Of a stretch of DNA of 64,000 nt, positions 1 to 12,868 are shown piece after piece. The notes beneath the pieces are model-generated. The model saw only the letters and a program-made list of their open reading frames with translations, did no database searches and was not told the origin of the DNA. Every line of letters begins with the position of its first letter. Position 1 is the first letter of the stretch. Source of the stretch: Xiphophorus maculatus (Eukaryota; Chordata; Actinopteri; Cyprinodontiformes; Poeciliidae). The position numbers and the translations under genes are program-made. Location: the NCBI RefSeq assembly GCF_002775205.1, contig NC_036450.1, positions 9,050,479 through 9,114,478 of the forward strand. Direction: 5' to 3'.

Positions 1-670
1 AATTTCTTTAATTTAAATTTTCAAGGAAAATGAATTTGCAGCTTGAGCTGTGGTGTTTCATGGCCCCAACCCACATGGTCTGTGCACAGAGTCTTTATAG
101 AAATTAGGCATAATTTCATAAGCAGGCTTTGCAGTTTTATAAAATTTATTTTAAAGCTGAATCTCAATATGAATTTTATTTCTTGTAATCACTCTGAGTG
201 CAAATGTATAGGATGACCCACCTATATTTTTTATTCTCAGCTGAGCAGCAGAACAGTCCAAACTGACTCCTGTTGCAGAGCGAGAATTAAAAGTCAAGCA
301 AATGGCTTGGGGAGAAAACCGACATGCAATTAAATCTCCAAATTATAGCTTAGATTTGGCTCATAATGCGTGTTTAAATCCTGTTTAATCCTTTCAATCA
401 ACTTACCTACTGTTATTTAAAACTACTGTCTGCATTGCTCATAATAGAAGCTTTTTAAAGCAAAAGTTCCCCTGAGATTTCAGCATCTGTACGTGAAATA
501 AAGCTCACACAAAGCATTTTAAAAGATCGTTTCAAATCTGTATTTGAATGCTCAGATTACAGAATTACATCTGGTTCTCCTCCATGGATCAAGGGCTTCT
601 AAATACCATGCTGATATTACACATTTACATGCTTCTGTCTCGAAGTGTGATCTATTCATTTTCTCATTAG

Positions 671-778
671 TTCTTTGATCACTTATCCCACTATTTCTGG
701 CTAACAGAGGAAATAGACAAGAAGCTCACAGCGTACAGGAGAGGAAGTAAATTCTGGAGGATGCTTATCTTCTGTCAG
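671..778 (+). CDS. unrecognised gene, exon a
   Basis: The open frame encodes a stretch ending in YRRGSKFWRMLIFCQ, followed by the donor GTGAGA. Two acceptors are possible: AG at 669-670 after a pyrimidine-rich tract, giving 36 whole codons, or AG at 706-707, giving 71 bases. Confidence 0.6.
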
Positions 779-3700
779 GTGAGAAGGAAGATTATATATT
801 TTAGTTTTATTGTAACCCATTGATCTATAATTTTCTTCTCCTTTTTTAAATGTGGGTTAATATCTGTTTAACAGGGAGGCCCTGGTCATCTGTACCTACT
901 GAAGAACAAGGTGGCAACCTTTGCTAAAGTGGAAAAAGAAGAAGATATGAGCCAGTAGGAAGCTATTTTTTAACTTTTTTGTACTGTCACAATTTGCATT
1001 TATCCTTAATGTCCTTGAAGATTCAGACACGTGAAGACCCATAACAGGGAGTGTTGGTAGTTTTCATATAAAAAAACATGATTGTTTTATTTCTCAGCTG
1101 AAATAAAACACGAAGGTGTCTTTTCAGCTGGTTTATCAAAGCTTCATCCCAGGATGTTTTGGTACTATCTCAAGAAAAATATCAATAACAATTCACAAAA
1201 TATTTATTTAATGTGATTGCAGATCACATAGCTTTACATAGCTTATTTGGCCTTAACTATGCTGTTGTTGTTATTTGACAGGAGAACTGGTTCAGTTAGT
1301 TCTTCTGTCTTTATTGCCCTGGAAATGCTTACACGAAAATCTCATACAGATTTTATTTTCTGTGTTTTTATTTGTTGGGGTTTTTTTTTTTCAGATTTTG
1401 GAGAAGATTGAGTCGCTTTATGAGTAAAGTCAACCCGGAGCCAAATGTGATCCACATAATGGGATGCTATGTTCTGGGAAACCCCAACGGAGAAAAGGTA
1501 TTCCGACACCTTAGATAATACATGAGTTTGTTTTAAGAAACTAATTCCTTAATATAGATTTTTTTTTTTAAGTACTGGTTCCGCTGGCAGATTATTTCAC
1601 TTATAACATCTTAAGTTAGTTTTATCTTATTATACATTACCGTATTATACATTACGGTATTTGCACAAAAAATCAGACCAAAAATACTTGGAAAGATGTT
1701 ATTTTTGCAGCATAAAATGTATACCTTGCATTTGATCATTAATATTTCTTAAGCATACATTAGTTAATAAAATCCCTACATGAGAAGCAAGCTTCACCAA
1801 AGACTAAAAGGTGCCCTTTAAACCAGTGAGCTCTCTCTTTCTCCACTCATAACTGTTTTCTCATATTTCTAAGTGATTATACTGAGTGTATTTGAGTAGC
1901 ACATACACATACCAAGTAATGCTACATCTCTCTGTACCTGATCTGAACAGCTATTAAGACAGACAGCAACACACAAACATGCCAAAATAAAGGATAAACA
2001 AAACCCGTGCACACACAAGCTGGCAAACACATAAGCAGTAACAGACCATCGCCAGCGGTGTTTGTCTGACCCATCTGTCTGTTTCCGTCATGTCTGCCAA
2101 ACAATGCTTTGTTATATAAAGTGCTTCTCTCTGGGGTTGATGGACAATCTGCAAAACAGACTACACATCAGGGATTTCTGCACCTAGACAGACAAACACA
2201 GCTGCAAGCTTTTTGTTTTTTTAGGACTGTATGAAGCGAAAATGAAAAACAAAAACAAGACAGGTGTAAGGTTGCTCTTTTTTTAGATAGGGACCTAAGT
2301 TCATGATTGTGCTTGGAATACCTGTAAACATGCGCTGCAGTTTCCTTAAATGCCTTAAAAAGACATTTTCTATTATATGTTTACATTTTCTCCAGAGAAT
2401 ATTAATTTACCTTTTAGGATTTCAAAAAAATCACAACATATATTATACTGTGCAGGTTTGAAAATGATATAGAATTTAACGTCATGACTTCCCGTTGCAC
2501 CTGTGTGACACAAATTTCATCATTTGTACCAGTTTACAAGAGATCCTCTGAGTCCCTTTGAAATCAGCCACATGCGGAGCCAGGATTTTCTGAGACTGTG
2601 TGTGTGCCAACAGCAGACTCACACAGAGAAAACTCCTGTCAAAATGTTATGCTTGAGACATCACAATCACAGACTAACTTGAATAGATATAGTGTGATAA
2701 GATATGTTGTCACTGATATTTGTAACATAAATCACTCTGTATCTACAGGGACAAAAAGGTATTGAGAAATTATGGTGTTCCAAATGTGTCATAAATGTTT
2801 ATATATGTTGATATGTGTGCTGTATGTGCTCACTTAACATATGAGTTAGCCTTTGTGTTTGATCAATAATACCTTGATTTTATGTGATGATGTTATTAGC
2901 TCATGTTGTTTTGATTTTAGCTACAAAAGAATTGTTTAGACTAAACATATTCAGGTATTACAGTGGCCCAGTCAAAGTCCAGACCAAAATCTAATTAGAA
3001 ATCTGTTGCAACTCGCAACACTTGAAAATTGCTCTCGATAGATACACCTCATCCAATCTAACTGAGGTTAAACTATTTTCAAAGAAGATTTGGACAAGAA
3101 TGTCAGTTACTAGATCTGTGAAGTTGGTAGAGAAAAAGGGAGGTAAAAAAAGATTTCCTTTTACTTTCCAATTACATTCTACTTTGAGTTGATCTATAAT
3201 ATAAAATGCCAGTGAAACCTCTTATACATTACATATTTTGTCATTTTCTTACTGAGAAGTTGGCCACAGGTTTCGCTCCACTACTGTACTTTCTTATAAG
3301 CAGCGCTCCCTAGTGTTCATAGTGTGTAGTGTGGTGTTCTCCGCTAACAGGAAGTATAGTGTTGTGAGGTCTATTTCCTGTAGAAAAAAACAGATATAAA
3401 AAAAATCACACTCTCTACACTACATTCCATGCTAACATTAGCATTGCAGTACAGCTAGCTTTTACTGGACATTTGAAAAGTAAGTACACAGCCAAAAAAG
3501 ACATTGCTTCAAACGCTGGGTATTTATCTCCCATTCATTATTTTTGCCACATTATATTTTCAGGTCCTTAGCTATCTGAATTTAGGAATTTACAGTGTCA
3601 CATTTAAAGAGAATGGCAAGACTTAAAACATCTAAAGTAGGGATTTGTTCTTGTTGTAAACAGAAGTATAGAAACAATTTATTATTTTTGTAGTTTTTAT

Positions 3701-5457
3701 AATATTGATTGCTATCAATGTCACCTACAGTTTCTCCACAGAAAAATTGTTTCTCCTTGTATTCATATATTGTAATACCTTTTATGACATAGTGTTGTCC
3801 TTAAAAGAGGTGGTAATATGAAAGCCAGGAGCAAAGAACAACATCCTTGCATATTGTGTCTTTTTTTGTCCCCTGCACAGAAACAGTTTTGTCTGTTAGA
3901 CAGTAACGAGCTGAATTTATGGGTTTATGCTTGGTGTGTGCCGCTGAACACGCTGGCTCCCTTGTTACAAGAGAAGCTGGATTAATTGCCGCTCGCTTTC
4001 TTATCTGTGCCCAACAGCTGTTCCAGAAACTGAAGAATCTGATGAGGCCGTACTCTGTTGAGTTTGAATCACCGCTGGAGCTGTGTGCACAAGGTAGGCC
4101 CAGGAACACGCCCTAACGCTTTAACACGGCTACTCAAACACATACAGACACATTCACGTAGTACATCCAACACTTACAGTATGATTCGCACACATGCCAT
4201 CTGTCCAGCACTGACAGATAAGGAGGAGGATTTACAAAACAGATGTTCTCCTTTTATTTACAGTGTTTTCATTTCAAATCAAATCAAATCAAATATTAAT
4301 GAATAACGATTCCCTCTTCACTCTGCATGCTTTTCTAGAAGTGTTGTTTCACGTTTTTCTTTTAGAAAGTTTCTATTTCCTTTAGATGTGATGCAAAAAA
4401 GATTCATGTTCTATACTTTTCATTCATCAACCATGATGATACCTTGGAGAGGAATAATTTTTAAAAAGTTAAATAAACATTTTGGCAAAAATATAATTTA
4501 ATTTTAATCTCAAGCCAGCCCATCAAGACCTTACTTGAATAGAGTAGCCAATCTTGAGAGAAAAATAATAATAGAAAAAATACATAAATTCACAAAATGG
4601 TTGTCTATCAAATGTGTATCTCCAGCTAAAAAAAGAGACTATCACAGATTTTTATGGACATCTTGACAAATTGCAAAACAACTGCAACATACAGTACGTA
4701 CAGTCTTTGACTTTCTGTCTTCACTGATTAAGATTCTCTTAACTCAGCATGGCAAACAGTTACGTATCAAAAAGGGAAAAAAATGACATTGCTCAAACAA
4801 AGTTAATTCTGCAGTAGCAGATGGTACATTTTACACCCTCCTTCCCAATACAGAGGCAACACTAAATATATTTCGCATACAGTTGAAGTCAGATATTTAC
4901 ATGCGTTGTATACAAAGACAAAACTCTTTTTTAGCTATTTTGTAATACCAGAATAATTTATATTCACTAAATGCTGTTCTGTTCCAACATGGACTGAGAG
5001 ACCACAATGCAAAGAAGAAGCTATTACTCCAAAAGCAACACAAAAAGCCAGATTACAGGTTGCAGATTTACTCAGTAAAAAGAACATAGTTATTGGACAT
5101 ATGTTCTGTGATCTGATGAAACTAGAACTGAAGTATTTAGCCATAATGGCTGACATTGCATTTGGAGGTGAAAGGGGAAAGCTGGCGTCATTACAGCTGG
5201 GAAGTAAAATTGTGGCAGCATCATGTTATTTTGGTGTTTAATCTAATCCAGATCATAAACTCAAAAACTATGTAAGCTTTGTTTCTTGTAATGTTTTTTC
5301 TAAAAATAAATAAATGTAATTAACTTTTTTTATTTTCTCCTCATCATTTATCATCCAAGGCAAGGAAATGATTGAGATGTACTTCGATTTTCGCCTTTAC
5401 CGCCTTTGGAAGACGCGCCAGCACTCTAAACTCTTGGACTACGAGGACCTTTTGTGA
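671..5457 (+). CDS. 3' end of an unrecognised conserved gene (last five exons, partial)
   Basis: Five exons join in frame and encode the last ~118-154 residues: 671(or 708)-778, 875-954, 1395-1497, 4018-4093 and 5360-5457, with stop TGA at 5455-5457. Each junction has AG before and GT after. The split codons restore Gln between exons 2 and 3 (CA|A) and Gly between exons 4 and 5 (G|GC). Recognisable stretches are GGPGHLYLLKNKVATFAK, NPEPNVIHIMGCYVLGNP and a basic C-terminus YFDFRLYRLWKTRQHSKLLD. There is no obvious transmembrane segment, no signal and no catalytic motif that I can name. The lack of stops, the exact splice phases and the protein-like composition show a real gene whose 5' exons lie left of the window. 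I considered DENN-family proteins (DENND6, C9orf72), but their C-termini as I remember them do not match. The start of the first exon is ambiguous: AG at 669-670 or 706-707. A Tc1 fossil sits in the last intron. Confidence 0.75.
875..954 (+). CDS. unrecognised gene, exon b
   Basis: It starts with GGPGHLYLL and ends in EEDMS plus two bases of a Gln codon. The acceptor is TTTAACAG and the donor GTAGGA. Confidence 0.75.
1395..1497 (+). CDS. unrecognised gene, exon c
   Basis: It encodes FWRRLSRFMSKVNPEP through GNPNGEK. The acceptor follows a run of T ending in TTTCAG. The donor is GTATTC. Confidence 0.8.
2955..3115 (+). mobile_element. Tc1/mariner transposase fragment
   Basis: The stretch around GGCCCAGTCAAAGTCCAGAC, and the text after it, resembles the region of fish Tc1 elements that encodes the third catalytic acidic residue (the 'SPDLNPIE' area). 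It is broken by substitutions and indels and has no open frame. It lies in an intron of the unrecognised left-edge gene. Confidence 0.7.
3303..3316 (-). promoter_or_regulatory. CTCF-like motif
   Basis: The reverse strand reads ACACTAGGGAGCGC. This agrees with the CTCF core CCACYAGRKGGCRC at most positions. It is a single short match in an intron, and occupancy cannot be judged from sequence. Confidence 0.25.
4018..4093 (+). CDS. unrecognised gene, exon d
   Basis: It encodes LFQKLKNLMRPYSVEFE through LCAQ plus one base of a Gly codon. The acceptor is CCCAACAG and the donor GTAGGC. Confidence 0.8.
4878..5245 (+). mobile_element. Sleeping Beauty-type Tc1 transposon fossil, 5' end and central part
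   Basis: It begins with CAGTTGAAGTCAGATATTTA, close to the terminal repeat shared by salmonid-type Tc1 elements. It then jumps to sequence matching the middle of the transposase (GAAGAAGCTATTACTCCAAA, TGATCTGATGAAACTAGAAC, GTGGCAGCATCATGTTATTT). Frameshifts and a large internal deletion make it inactive. It sits in the last intron of the left-edge gene, between coding exons at 4018-4093 and 5360-5457. Confidence 0.75.
5360..5457 (+). CDS. unrecognised gene, last coding exon
   Basis: It completes the split Gly codon, encodes KEMIEMYFDFRLYRLWKTRQ through LLDYEDLL and stops at TGA 5455-5457. An AATAAA at 5579-5584 is a possible but very close poly(A) signal. Confidence 0.8.
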
Positions 5458-8400
5458 CAAAGACATGCTGACAAAGAGTGCAGCGGTAGCCCAACAGTGC
5501 CAAGAGGACACTGTTAAAACTGACGATCCAGTGGCAGAACATATCTTAATTGTCAGGTTGGGGCCGACAGCTTAAAAAAATAAAAAGTCGTACCTGCTTT
5601 AATGCTGGTGAAGGCCGGAAGTGGAGGAAAAGCAGCAGCAGGACAATGTAGAACAACGAAGGGAATGAGAAAAAATTGAGGATAAACCCCAACAAAGGTG
5701 AACTATCCATATCAAACCTGTCAAATCTATTTTTTTTTGTTTATCACTTGAGTTTCAAAAATATAAACTGATGATTAAAAGTGTATACATATACAGTTTT
5801 TGTCACACTGTTGTTGCAATGCCATGCTTTCTGGGGGCAATGTGCTTCAGACGAATTGCTGTAACTCATCCTGTCTCAATGTGGTTCTGTGTTTTGACCT
5901 CTCAGACTGGCCCCTGAGACACATCGGTAATGTTAAAGTGTGTATAGTTCACATGAATATATTAGTATAGCCTTAGTCATGCAAATAATACTCTATATTG
6001 GATCATCGTTTATTTTTGAAGTGCATTGTTGTGCAGTTTCATATGGAAATACTTTGAAATAACTCAGGTTTTTGCCATGAATTTAATGAATCTGTCTATT
6101 CTATGATGACATTGTAATATTCAACGCCATTGCTTTGAATGAATGTATTATCTCTCTAGAGATTTGTGGGAATATGAATGTTTTGTGAGGAAAAAAAAGT
6201 TTCGAGTGTGTTTTCCATTTAAAGTAAGTGTGCATTTTCTCTTAAATCTCCTTTAAGCAAAAAGAATAATTACCAGCATTGCCATAAATATCCCTTTGTC
6301 ATGTCTATTCAAAAAGGATGACAGTCCAGCGTGACTCATGATGTCAAAGGATGTAACAGCCATCCAAGGGCTCCTACAACTGAAGAGGAGTTTCCCTGAT
6401 GATCAAACCTTGTTCTTTTGCAGCGGGATCAGTCCTAACAATAGAAGCAACTCCTTTTTTTCTGCTTAAAATACTCTTGCTGCTCTTAGTAAGAGCCAAA
6501 CGAGCCTCCAGCACCTCTGGCTTTAAAGACCAGAGTTTTCTGAAATGGAGAAGTCTACCAGAGTATGAAGTTGTGAGCCTCACTGACGGGTGTCAACTTA
6601 TTTAAAAAGACCAGAAATGTGCACTCTGAGACAAGTCGAACAATTCCAGTTGTTCCAGACAGACTAACAATGATGTAATCCACACAGATGCAGTCATACA
6701 TGCTAGGGCATAGACCAAAATTCATTTAGAGACAAAGTTAGAAGGGCACAGGTAACACAACCTATATATAATTCAGCTGGTGTGCTTGTCATGAGCACAA
6801 CTGCGAATAGAAACATACTTCTGATATCCGCTGTGGCTCAGGGGGAAGATTTCTGAGGGAAATAACACAGATGTCCTCTCAGCAATGGCTTTAGACTTCA
6901 AATTCAGTCGGATTCGTTTGTCACAACACTGGTTGAGTGGACATGTGTGAGAGCTTATCGGCAGTATGTAAAGAATGAAAATGCTGCCGTGTTCCAGAGC
7001 AGAAAGTGAAGGTTGATTAATTAAAGGTGGTAAATTAGGAGTTAAGCCAATTAAAAGGCACGTACACCTGACACCTAAAATTGTAGATGTTGGCGTTATA
7101 TCACCCAACACAATATAAAGGAAGCTGCCCTTTTTATTTCTCAGTTAAAATTATAAGAACTTAATTCTTGTCTTTGAGATTTTTTTTTTTTTTTTTTTGG
7201 CACCACTGCCAGTGATCCAAATTCAGCTTTTATTGCAGTTACAAAATCTTTACAAACTTTTCAGTGTGAGAATATTATCCAATGGCTGGGTGAGGGGGTG
7301 GAGGGGTATTTGGGACCTATGTGAGATGCTATTAATAACCTCCTATAGCATTTCATATTATTGAAGCAAATAATGAAGGGAATTTAAATGGAAGATGGTC
7401 CAGGTTTACGTTAGTAAAGGTGATCATTTTTCTTTTCCTCTTCCCATTTAGAAGTTTGTTGGCAATTATTATTTCTATGTTCGTTTTTAGTTGGGGTTTT
7501 TTCACACCCTGGTTAAACGTGATCAAATCCATTACTGGAGTTTTTTGTTTTTTTCCAAGCTAGAGATTATGTTACTGCAATAAAAGATGGATTTATTTTA
7601 AGGCTTTTTATACGTCTTCAACAGGTGAGCCAGTAACTTTTGCAAATGCTGCTTTTAATGTCAAAGGAAATGTTAGTTTTAGATTGAAAATATGAAAAAC
7701 TTTCTATAAGAGCTTTGAATAAAGCTTCAAGCCCTGGGGCAAATCCTTATATCCCTATGAATCTTTTTTATCTTCAAATTCTAGTACATTGCAATGTAGA
7801 AATATGAAATTCTTGTATTTTAGTTAAAAAAAACAAACAAATTAAATCTCTAAAGTGACTGTTAGCTGCTTTGGTTTTTAAAAGTAGGGTCTTGGGTATT
7901 GACAAAACCAAATTGGGATTCTGCCTTTTTTGCTTTGCTTGCTGGGTCAGAGAGAATATTTACTGACAAAATGTTTTAAACAATGTTTAATTCAAGATGT
8001 TTAAAAGGCCACAGTGCAAAACTAATCCAATCACAGCAGTTCCATAACAACCACCAAGATCTGTTATGCTGCAAAGAGCAAGAAAGTAAAATTTAAATAA
8101 GCGTTTGCAGACAAGAAGTGGGTGGAGAAAGTGTGTAGGGGCGAAGTGGTCATAGCTTTGAATAACACACACAAAACAATGCTGTCGATATTTCCGTTAT
8201 AATTCTTTCCTACTTGTTCTGTTGTCAATATATGAGGATTTGTTAAAGTTTGATGTGATTAACATTTTTTGAGAAAAAAAAACTCTAAATGATCTTTTTC
8301 TTATTATTTCTGATGTATTTGCTGTGTCTGACATTGCAGTTCTAGCCTGTTTTTCTGGGATAGCCAAGTGCTCTCGTCTCTTCTCTCTTTCTCTCTCAGC

Positions 8401-8870
8401 CTGAGTCACGCAATATGTTTTCACTACAGATTTAAAATTCAGCAGTTACACAACCTGTCATCTCACAGAGCCATTTTAATTCCAGCAAAAGCACTGTGCT
8501 GCCAAATTCTCCGAGAAGTCGCCCTAAACAGCTGCTGGGTTTTAATGGGATTATTTTTCAGAGCTTTCACCCCGGCATAATTTTCCGCTTCAGAAACACA
8601 GCAGCCATGGGTTATTTCAGTCAAAAAAAAAAAAAGTGCCACAGGATAAAAATAATCTATTACCTGTCCTGAGGAAAAATGTCTTACTGGTTTAGGATTA
8701 TGTTAAATTTATTTGGGAAGATAAGGAGAGGGGCATCGTGACTCAGGAGTTTTAGAGAGATGACTTTTTGTTTCTATCATTAGCAAGAAAAAAAATGAAG
8801 GAGATTCACTGGAAATCTAATTAAAGATTCTTATGAGTTTATTGTCCTCTTGTTTGCTTTTTTTTTTTAT
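5458..8870. other. 3'UTR of the left-edge gene and intergenic DNA
   Basis: I see no convincing exon in this stretch. Open frames here are short and lack splice or composition support. It contains an 18-base T run near 7181-7198. A diverged repeat around 7485-7620 resembles sequence near 27,855-28,100. The 3'UTR of the unrecognised gene must occupy the left part, but its end could not be fixed. Confidence 0.6.
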
Positions 8871-8872
8871 TA

Positions 8873-9490
8873 GTCACAGAGAGACATCCACACTTTCTGG
8901 CACCCCTGGTGAAGATGAATAAAAAGCATCAAGACAAATTCTTCTTTATTTAAAAGAAATTAGACAAACAACCTTTAACTTATTCACTGGGGAGAAAAAA
9001 AGCATGTAAAGAAATAATTTATTTTTTTTTAAACATCCAGTGCCACAATTATTGACACCCATAGATAGACATGAGAATAAGGTCCGTATTTTCCTTTTTA
9101 ATGACCTCTAAATATTAACAATTAAATACGCTATTATCAATTGTGTGTTACAGGAAAATATCTATCTACCTAAACTTGTCCATATGCTCAGGCTGAGCAA
9201 TACATGTCATAAAAAACAAGGACTGTGACCAATAAGAAAAAAAGGCTGGATGAATATCTATGTTTGAATTGCCATGAGGTTCAAATATGATTGAAAACGA
9301 ATGTAAAAGAAAATATGCCTTTCATAATTACCTGGGTTCATTTGTGGTCACTTAGTCTCCATAACAACCACTGGAGTCAACATGCCAACTGGTTGTATGG
9401 GGTAATGTCACAAGAACAAAAAAAAAAACTTTTGAGTTCCGGTCATCATGAGGTAATCGACATACCAGGAGATTTTATATAAAAAATATG
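8873..9490. mobile_element. degenerate Tc1/mariner-type DNA element
   Basis: The stretch contains GAGAGACATCCACACTTTCT with TGGCACCCCTGGTGAAGATG on the left and AGTGCCACAATTATTGACAC in the middle. Both resemble a widespread fish DNA-transposon family. No transposase frame survives. The boundaries are approximate and the classification rests on remembered fish repeats. Confidence 0.45.
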
Positions 9491-11065
9491 GTGGACACCA
9501 CCGGAAAACTAAAAACAGGTTCTGATGGAATATTTTAGTGGATGTAACTCAACATCCAAAACATGTGGCCAACTCAACACAGAAAAAATAAGAGAGGAGT
9601 ATCAACGGAATATCAATGAGTTTTTGGCATGTCCACCTGGGCGGACAATATTTAGGAATTTGAAATATGTATTTGACAAACTTATATAATATGTCCTTAA
9701 TATGATAAGACACATGTTCTTAATTTTTCTTTGTTCTTTAGCCCTATTTGCATATTTTTAAATAGTGTTCACATTATAAAATAATAGCTACTTCAGGATC
9801 TTCAGCTTAGCAGTTTCTATGTCCATTAAAGGTGTGTATTTCCAGTCTAGGAGGGCCAGTATCCTGTATGTGTTACATGTATTCCCCCTCAAGTGGGCTG
9901 CTGATTCAAACAGATGTTGAACTCTTTTCAAGAGTAATATATTCTAATTAAACATTTAAAAAAATAGGTAGAATATATAAATGCAGTGATGCATGATGTC
10001 CAGCTTAGTGGACTGATGATTATTATCAATTTCCAGCACCACACAATTAGTAGCACAATTATTTATCAGAGTGCGATATTTCACTTATTTTAGACTTTTA
10101 ATTCAATTTTGTCAGCAGTGCCTAGAAGTGTGTTGAATTTAAGAGATCAAAGAGCAAAGCGAAAAGTGAAAATGAAAGAGAAATCAACAATATTTGCAGC
10201 TCCTTAATTTTAGAAACAAGCACCAAATAATCTGCAAATCTAAAATACTGACTTATGGAGAAATCCTGTTTTAAACCAGGTTTTATAGAAGCTGTAGGCA
10301 ACACAGCTATCCTTCTCCTAATACTATTGTCTACTTTGCAAACTAAAAGGGGAAAATGCCCCTGGACCTGCATAAAAGAGAAGTATATTAACTTCAGCAA
10401 TGTGTAAATGCACACATTAAAGAGTTTAGAAATAGAGGTTTGTAATACAGAGCACTCAGACAAACTACAAGTGTGTTTGATTTATGAAAAAGCTACAAGA
10501 GTGGAGACGATTTTGAAAGGCAAATCTGATATAAAGCACAAAAGGAAAAACAATGGAGAGAATTAGTGTTTACGTCAGTGTTACATTCTACATTGACAGA
10601 ATGTGAAATAGCAGTTTCACTTGAACTTTAACAAAAATAACACCTAAAGATTTTAAGTTCTACTTGCATTTTTACAGGATGATGAATTAAGGTTTTTGTT
10701 TTCTACTTCATTTTTTCCCCCGTTTTTTTTTTTATTCCCCCAGCCTTCCAACTGGAAAACAATTAAGCGAGTCAGGAGAGTAAAGGGTTTGATTCTGTTA
10801 CTATCAGCGTTTCTCGGTTGCTGATGTGCAGTTTCCAGCTTCCTCATGTGCCCCAGCGGGGGAAATTTACGCACAGTGCAGTTCAGAACCTGAAGCTGCC
10901 TCTGTACTGGTTTTGAACAGCGCCTTATATGGCGAACATTAGCACACATTGTGCTGTAGTCAGCAAAAGATGACAGGTGTCAGCCACACAAATTGTTTAA
11001 ATGGCGCTTAAGCTCAGCCTTTTAATAGGTTCCTGTTTTTCTATGTCAGCCTGTGAGATATATAC

Positions 11066-11180
11066 TCTGATCAGGCATAACATTAAAACCACGTACCTAA
11101 CAGTGTGCTGGTATCTTCTTTGCAGCCAAAACAGCTTTTACTCATCAAGGCATAAATTCCACTAGATGTCTGAAGGTGAA
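11066..11180. repeat. dispersed teleost repeat fragment ('gatcaggcataacatt' family)
   Basis: It contains GATCAGGCATAACATTAAAA followed by text about 'gccaaaacagc' and 'ccactagatgtctgaagg'. This resembles a high-copy fish DNA repeat. It is short and has no coding potential. Confidence 0.45.
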
Positions 11181-11611
11181 GACGTTTACAGAACCTTTAC
11201 ATCGTTTAGACAGTGAACTGAGGCCTCATGTATCCACAAATTATCCCTGAACTCTTTTTACATTATAGCAAAGAGTATTATCAGACTGAAAGCCATCAAT
11301 GAATATTACTGCATTCATGCGTTTATTTATTTAATATCAATTATTGTTATATAACGCCCAATACAAGTAGGGCAGTTTTTTTTCTTTATTATCCCATTCA
11401 GCACAAAATCTAAGCATGATGTAACTGGCCTGATAAGAAATCTGCATTAAGGAGAGCAAATAGAGACTCTCTCCTCTTTCAACTTTTGTCTCTCCTGTTT
11501 GGAGCTTTAAACTCAACCTTCTAAATTCTTAGCCTGTGGGTTTTAAAGCAATGTAATAAGAATATGACATTTTTCATACTTGAAAGTCAGGTATTTTCAA
11601 GTGTCAGCTCT

Positions 11612-11812
11612 TAAGATCAAGTCAAAATCAAATCAAGTTTTATTTGTATAGCATATTTCAGCAGCAAGGCATTTCAAAGTGTTTTACATCATATCAAACA
11701 CAGAAACACAATGCAACATAGAATCAACAATCAAAACACGACATTAAGTCAGGTTCCATCAATAAATTTGTAATTGATTACGTTTCAAATACAATCCTAA
11801 ACAGGTGGGTTT
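11612..11812. repeat. dispersed teleost repeat ('tttatttgtatagcatatttc' type)
   Basis: The start AAGTTTTATTTGTATAGCAT, followed by AGCAAGGCATTTCAAAGTGT, matches a repeat often seen in fish intergenic DNA. The family cannot be assigned from memory with certainty. Confidence 0.45.
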
Positions 11813-12699
11813 TTAGTATTGCTAACTTCCATTTACATCTGGATGTCATAATTTCTCACTTTCCACTAAATTCATTATTGCTCCCACACACTTATAAGTC
11901 AGTAATAGCTACAGTGGCAGATATGTGAATGTAAAAGGGTAGAAAATGACTGAGAATTACTTTTTTATACATCTTGCTAAAAGATGTTGGCCAGGCAACT
12001 GAGCACAACAGTACGCAAATCCTGAAGGTTTTTGAAATTATGGCTGGAAGTGGGTACATTCCTTTGTACAAGTTTAGATTTCCAAGGTGTTTGAAAAGAA
12101 TTAAAATCCTAAAACTCTGTTCAGGAAGAGGAAATTTACATTTACTGAGAAACTAAATATGTTAATGTGCAGCAGAATAGCAGCTGGAAATGGAACCTTA
12201 TACATAAGGAGTTTATCACAGAGCATTCAAACATTGCTTTGAATGTTTTGGTCTTTTAAAATCATCCAATAAATAATTAGCATTATAAAAAGTACTTTAT
12301 GTGATTCCTTATAACATGCTTTAAAAGGTTAAAATCACACTGACTTTTCTTTGAGCTGCCTTGTTTTATACAGCAAGAGGTCTGGAACGCGGCCAGTTTG
12401 GACTCTGTGACCTCGCCGTGAATGTTAGAGAGCTCTGCCGGGGATGAGTGATTGAAATCTCCTGCAATGAGGAGTTTGTGTCTGCCGAATGTTCCCAGGA
12501 TCACATTTCTGGCATTTTGGCCACTTGATGCAAGCTCCCATTGACAAAGGAAGCAAATTATGTCACTTTAAAAATTAAGATAAGATCGCCTAAAAAACAG
12601 TTTTTACCCGATGGCAAACATGGCACTAAATTCAAAGGCATAAGAACTTCTGCTCTTGACACCACTTTGTTAAAAATGTAATTTAGTCGCGACACCTCC

Positions 12700-12868
12700 A
12701 GGCGCTGCAACCATCTTCTGATGTCTATTTATTTCTCATTTTGTACTATTTATTTCTTTATCTTTGTATATTATGTATATACATATAACCTGCATCTTAA
12801 CTCGAGTCGAGCAAATCTCAATCTCATAATCTGTTGATGACAATGACAAATAAATCTTATCTTATCTT
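12700..12868 (+). repeat. non-LTR retrotransposon 3' tail
   Basis: AT-rich sequence with TATTTATTTCTTTATCTTTG, then CTCGAGTCGAGCAAATCTCA, ends in a short tandem tail AATAAATCTTATCTTATCTT. A microsatellite-like 3' tail and this pre-tail wording are typical of fish LINE-type element ends. The 5' part is missing. Confidence 0.45.

Noticed and set aside
671-5457. Assignment of the left-edge gene to DENND6 or C9orf72
   Set aside because: On comparing remembered C-termini of those proteins the match failed, so no symbol was given.
10122-10463. 113-codon minus-strand frame
   Set aside because: Intergenic, hydrophobic and AT-driven. It has no recognisable domain and no exon structure.
12283-12504. 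Minus-strand frame with IAGDFNHSS, resembling a retrotransposon endonuclease motif
   Set aside because: Only one short motif is present. Neighbouring residues do not match an endonuclease domain, so I did not call an element on that strand.
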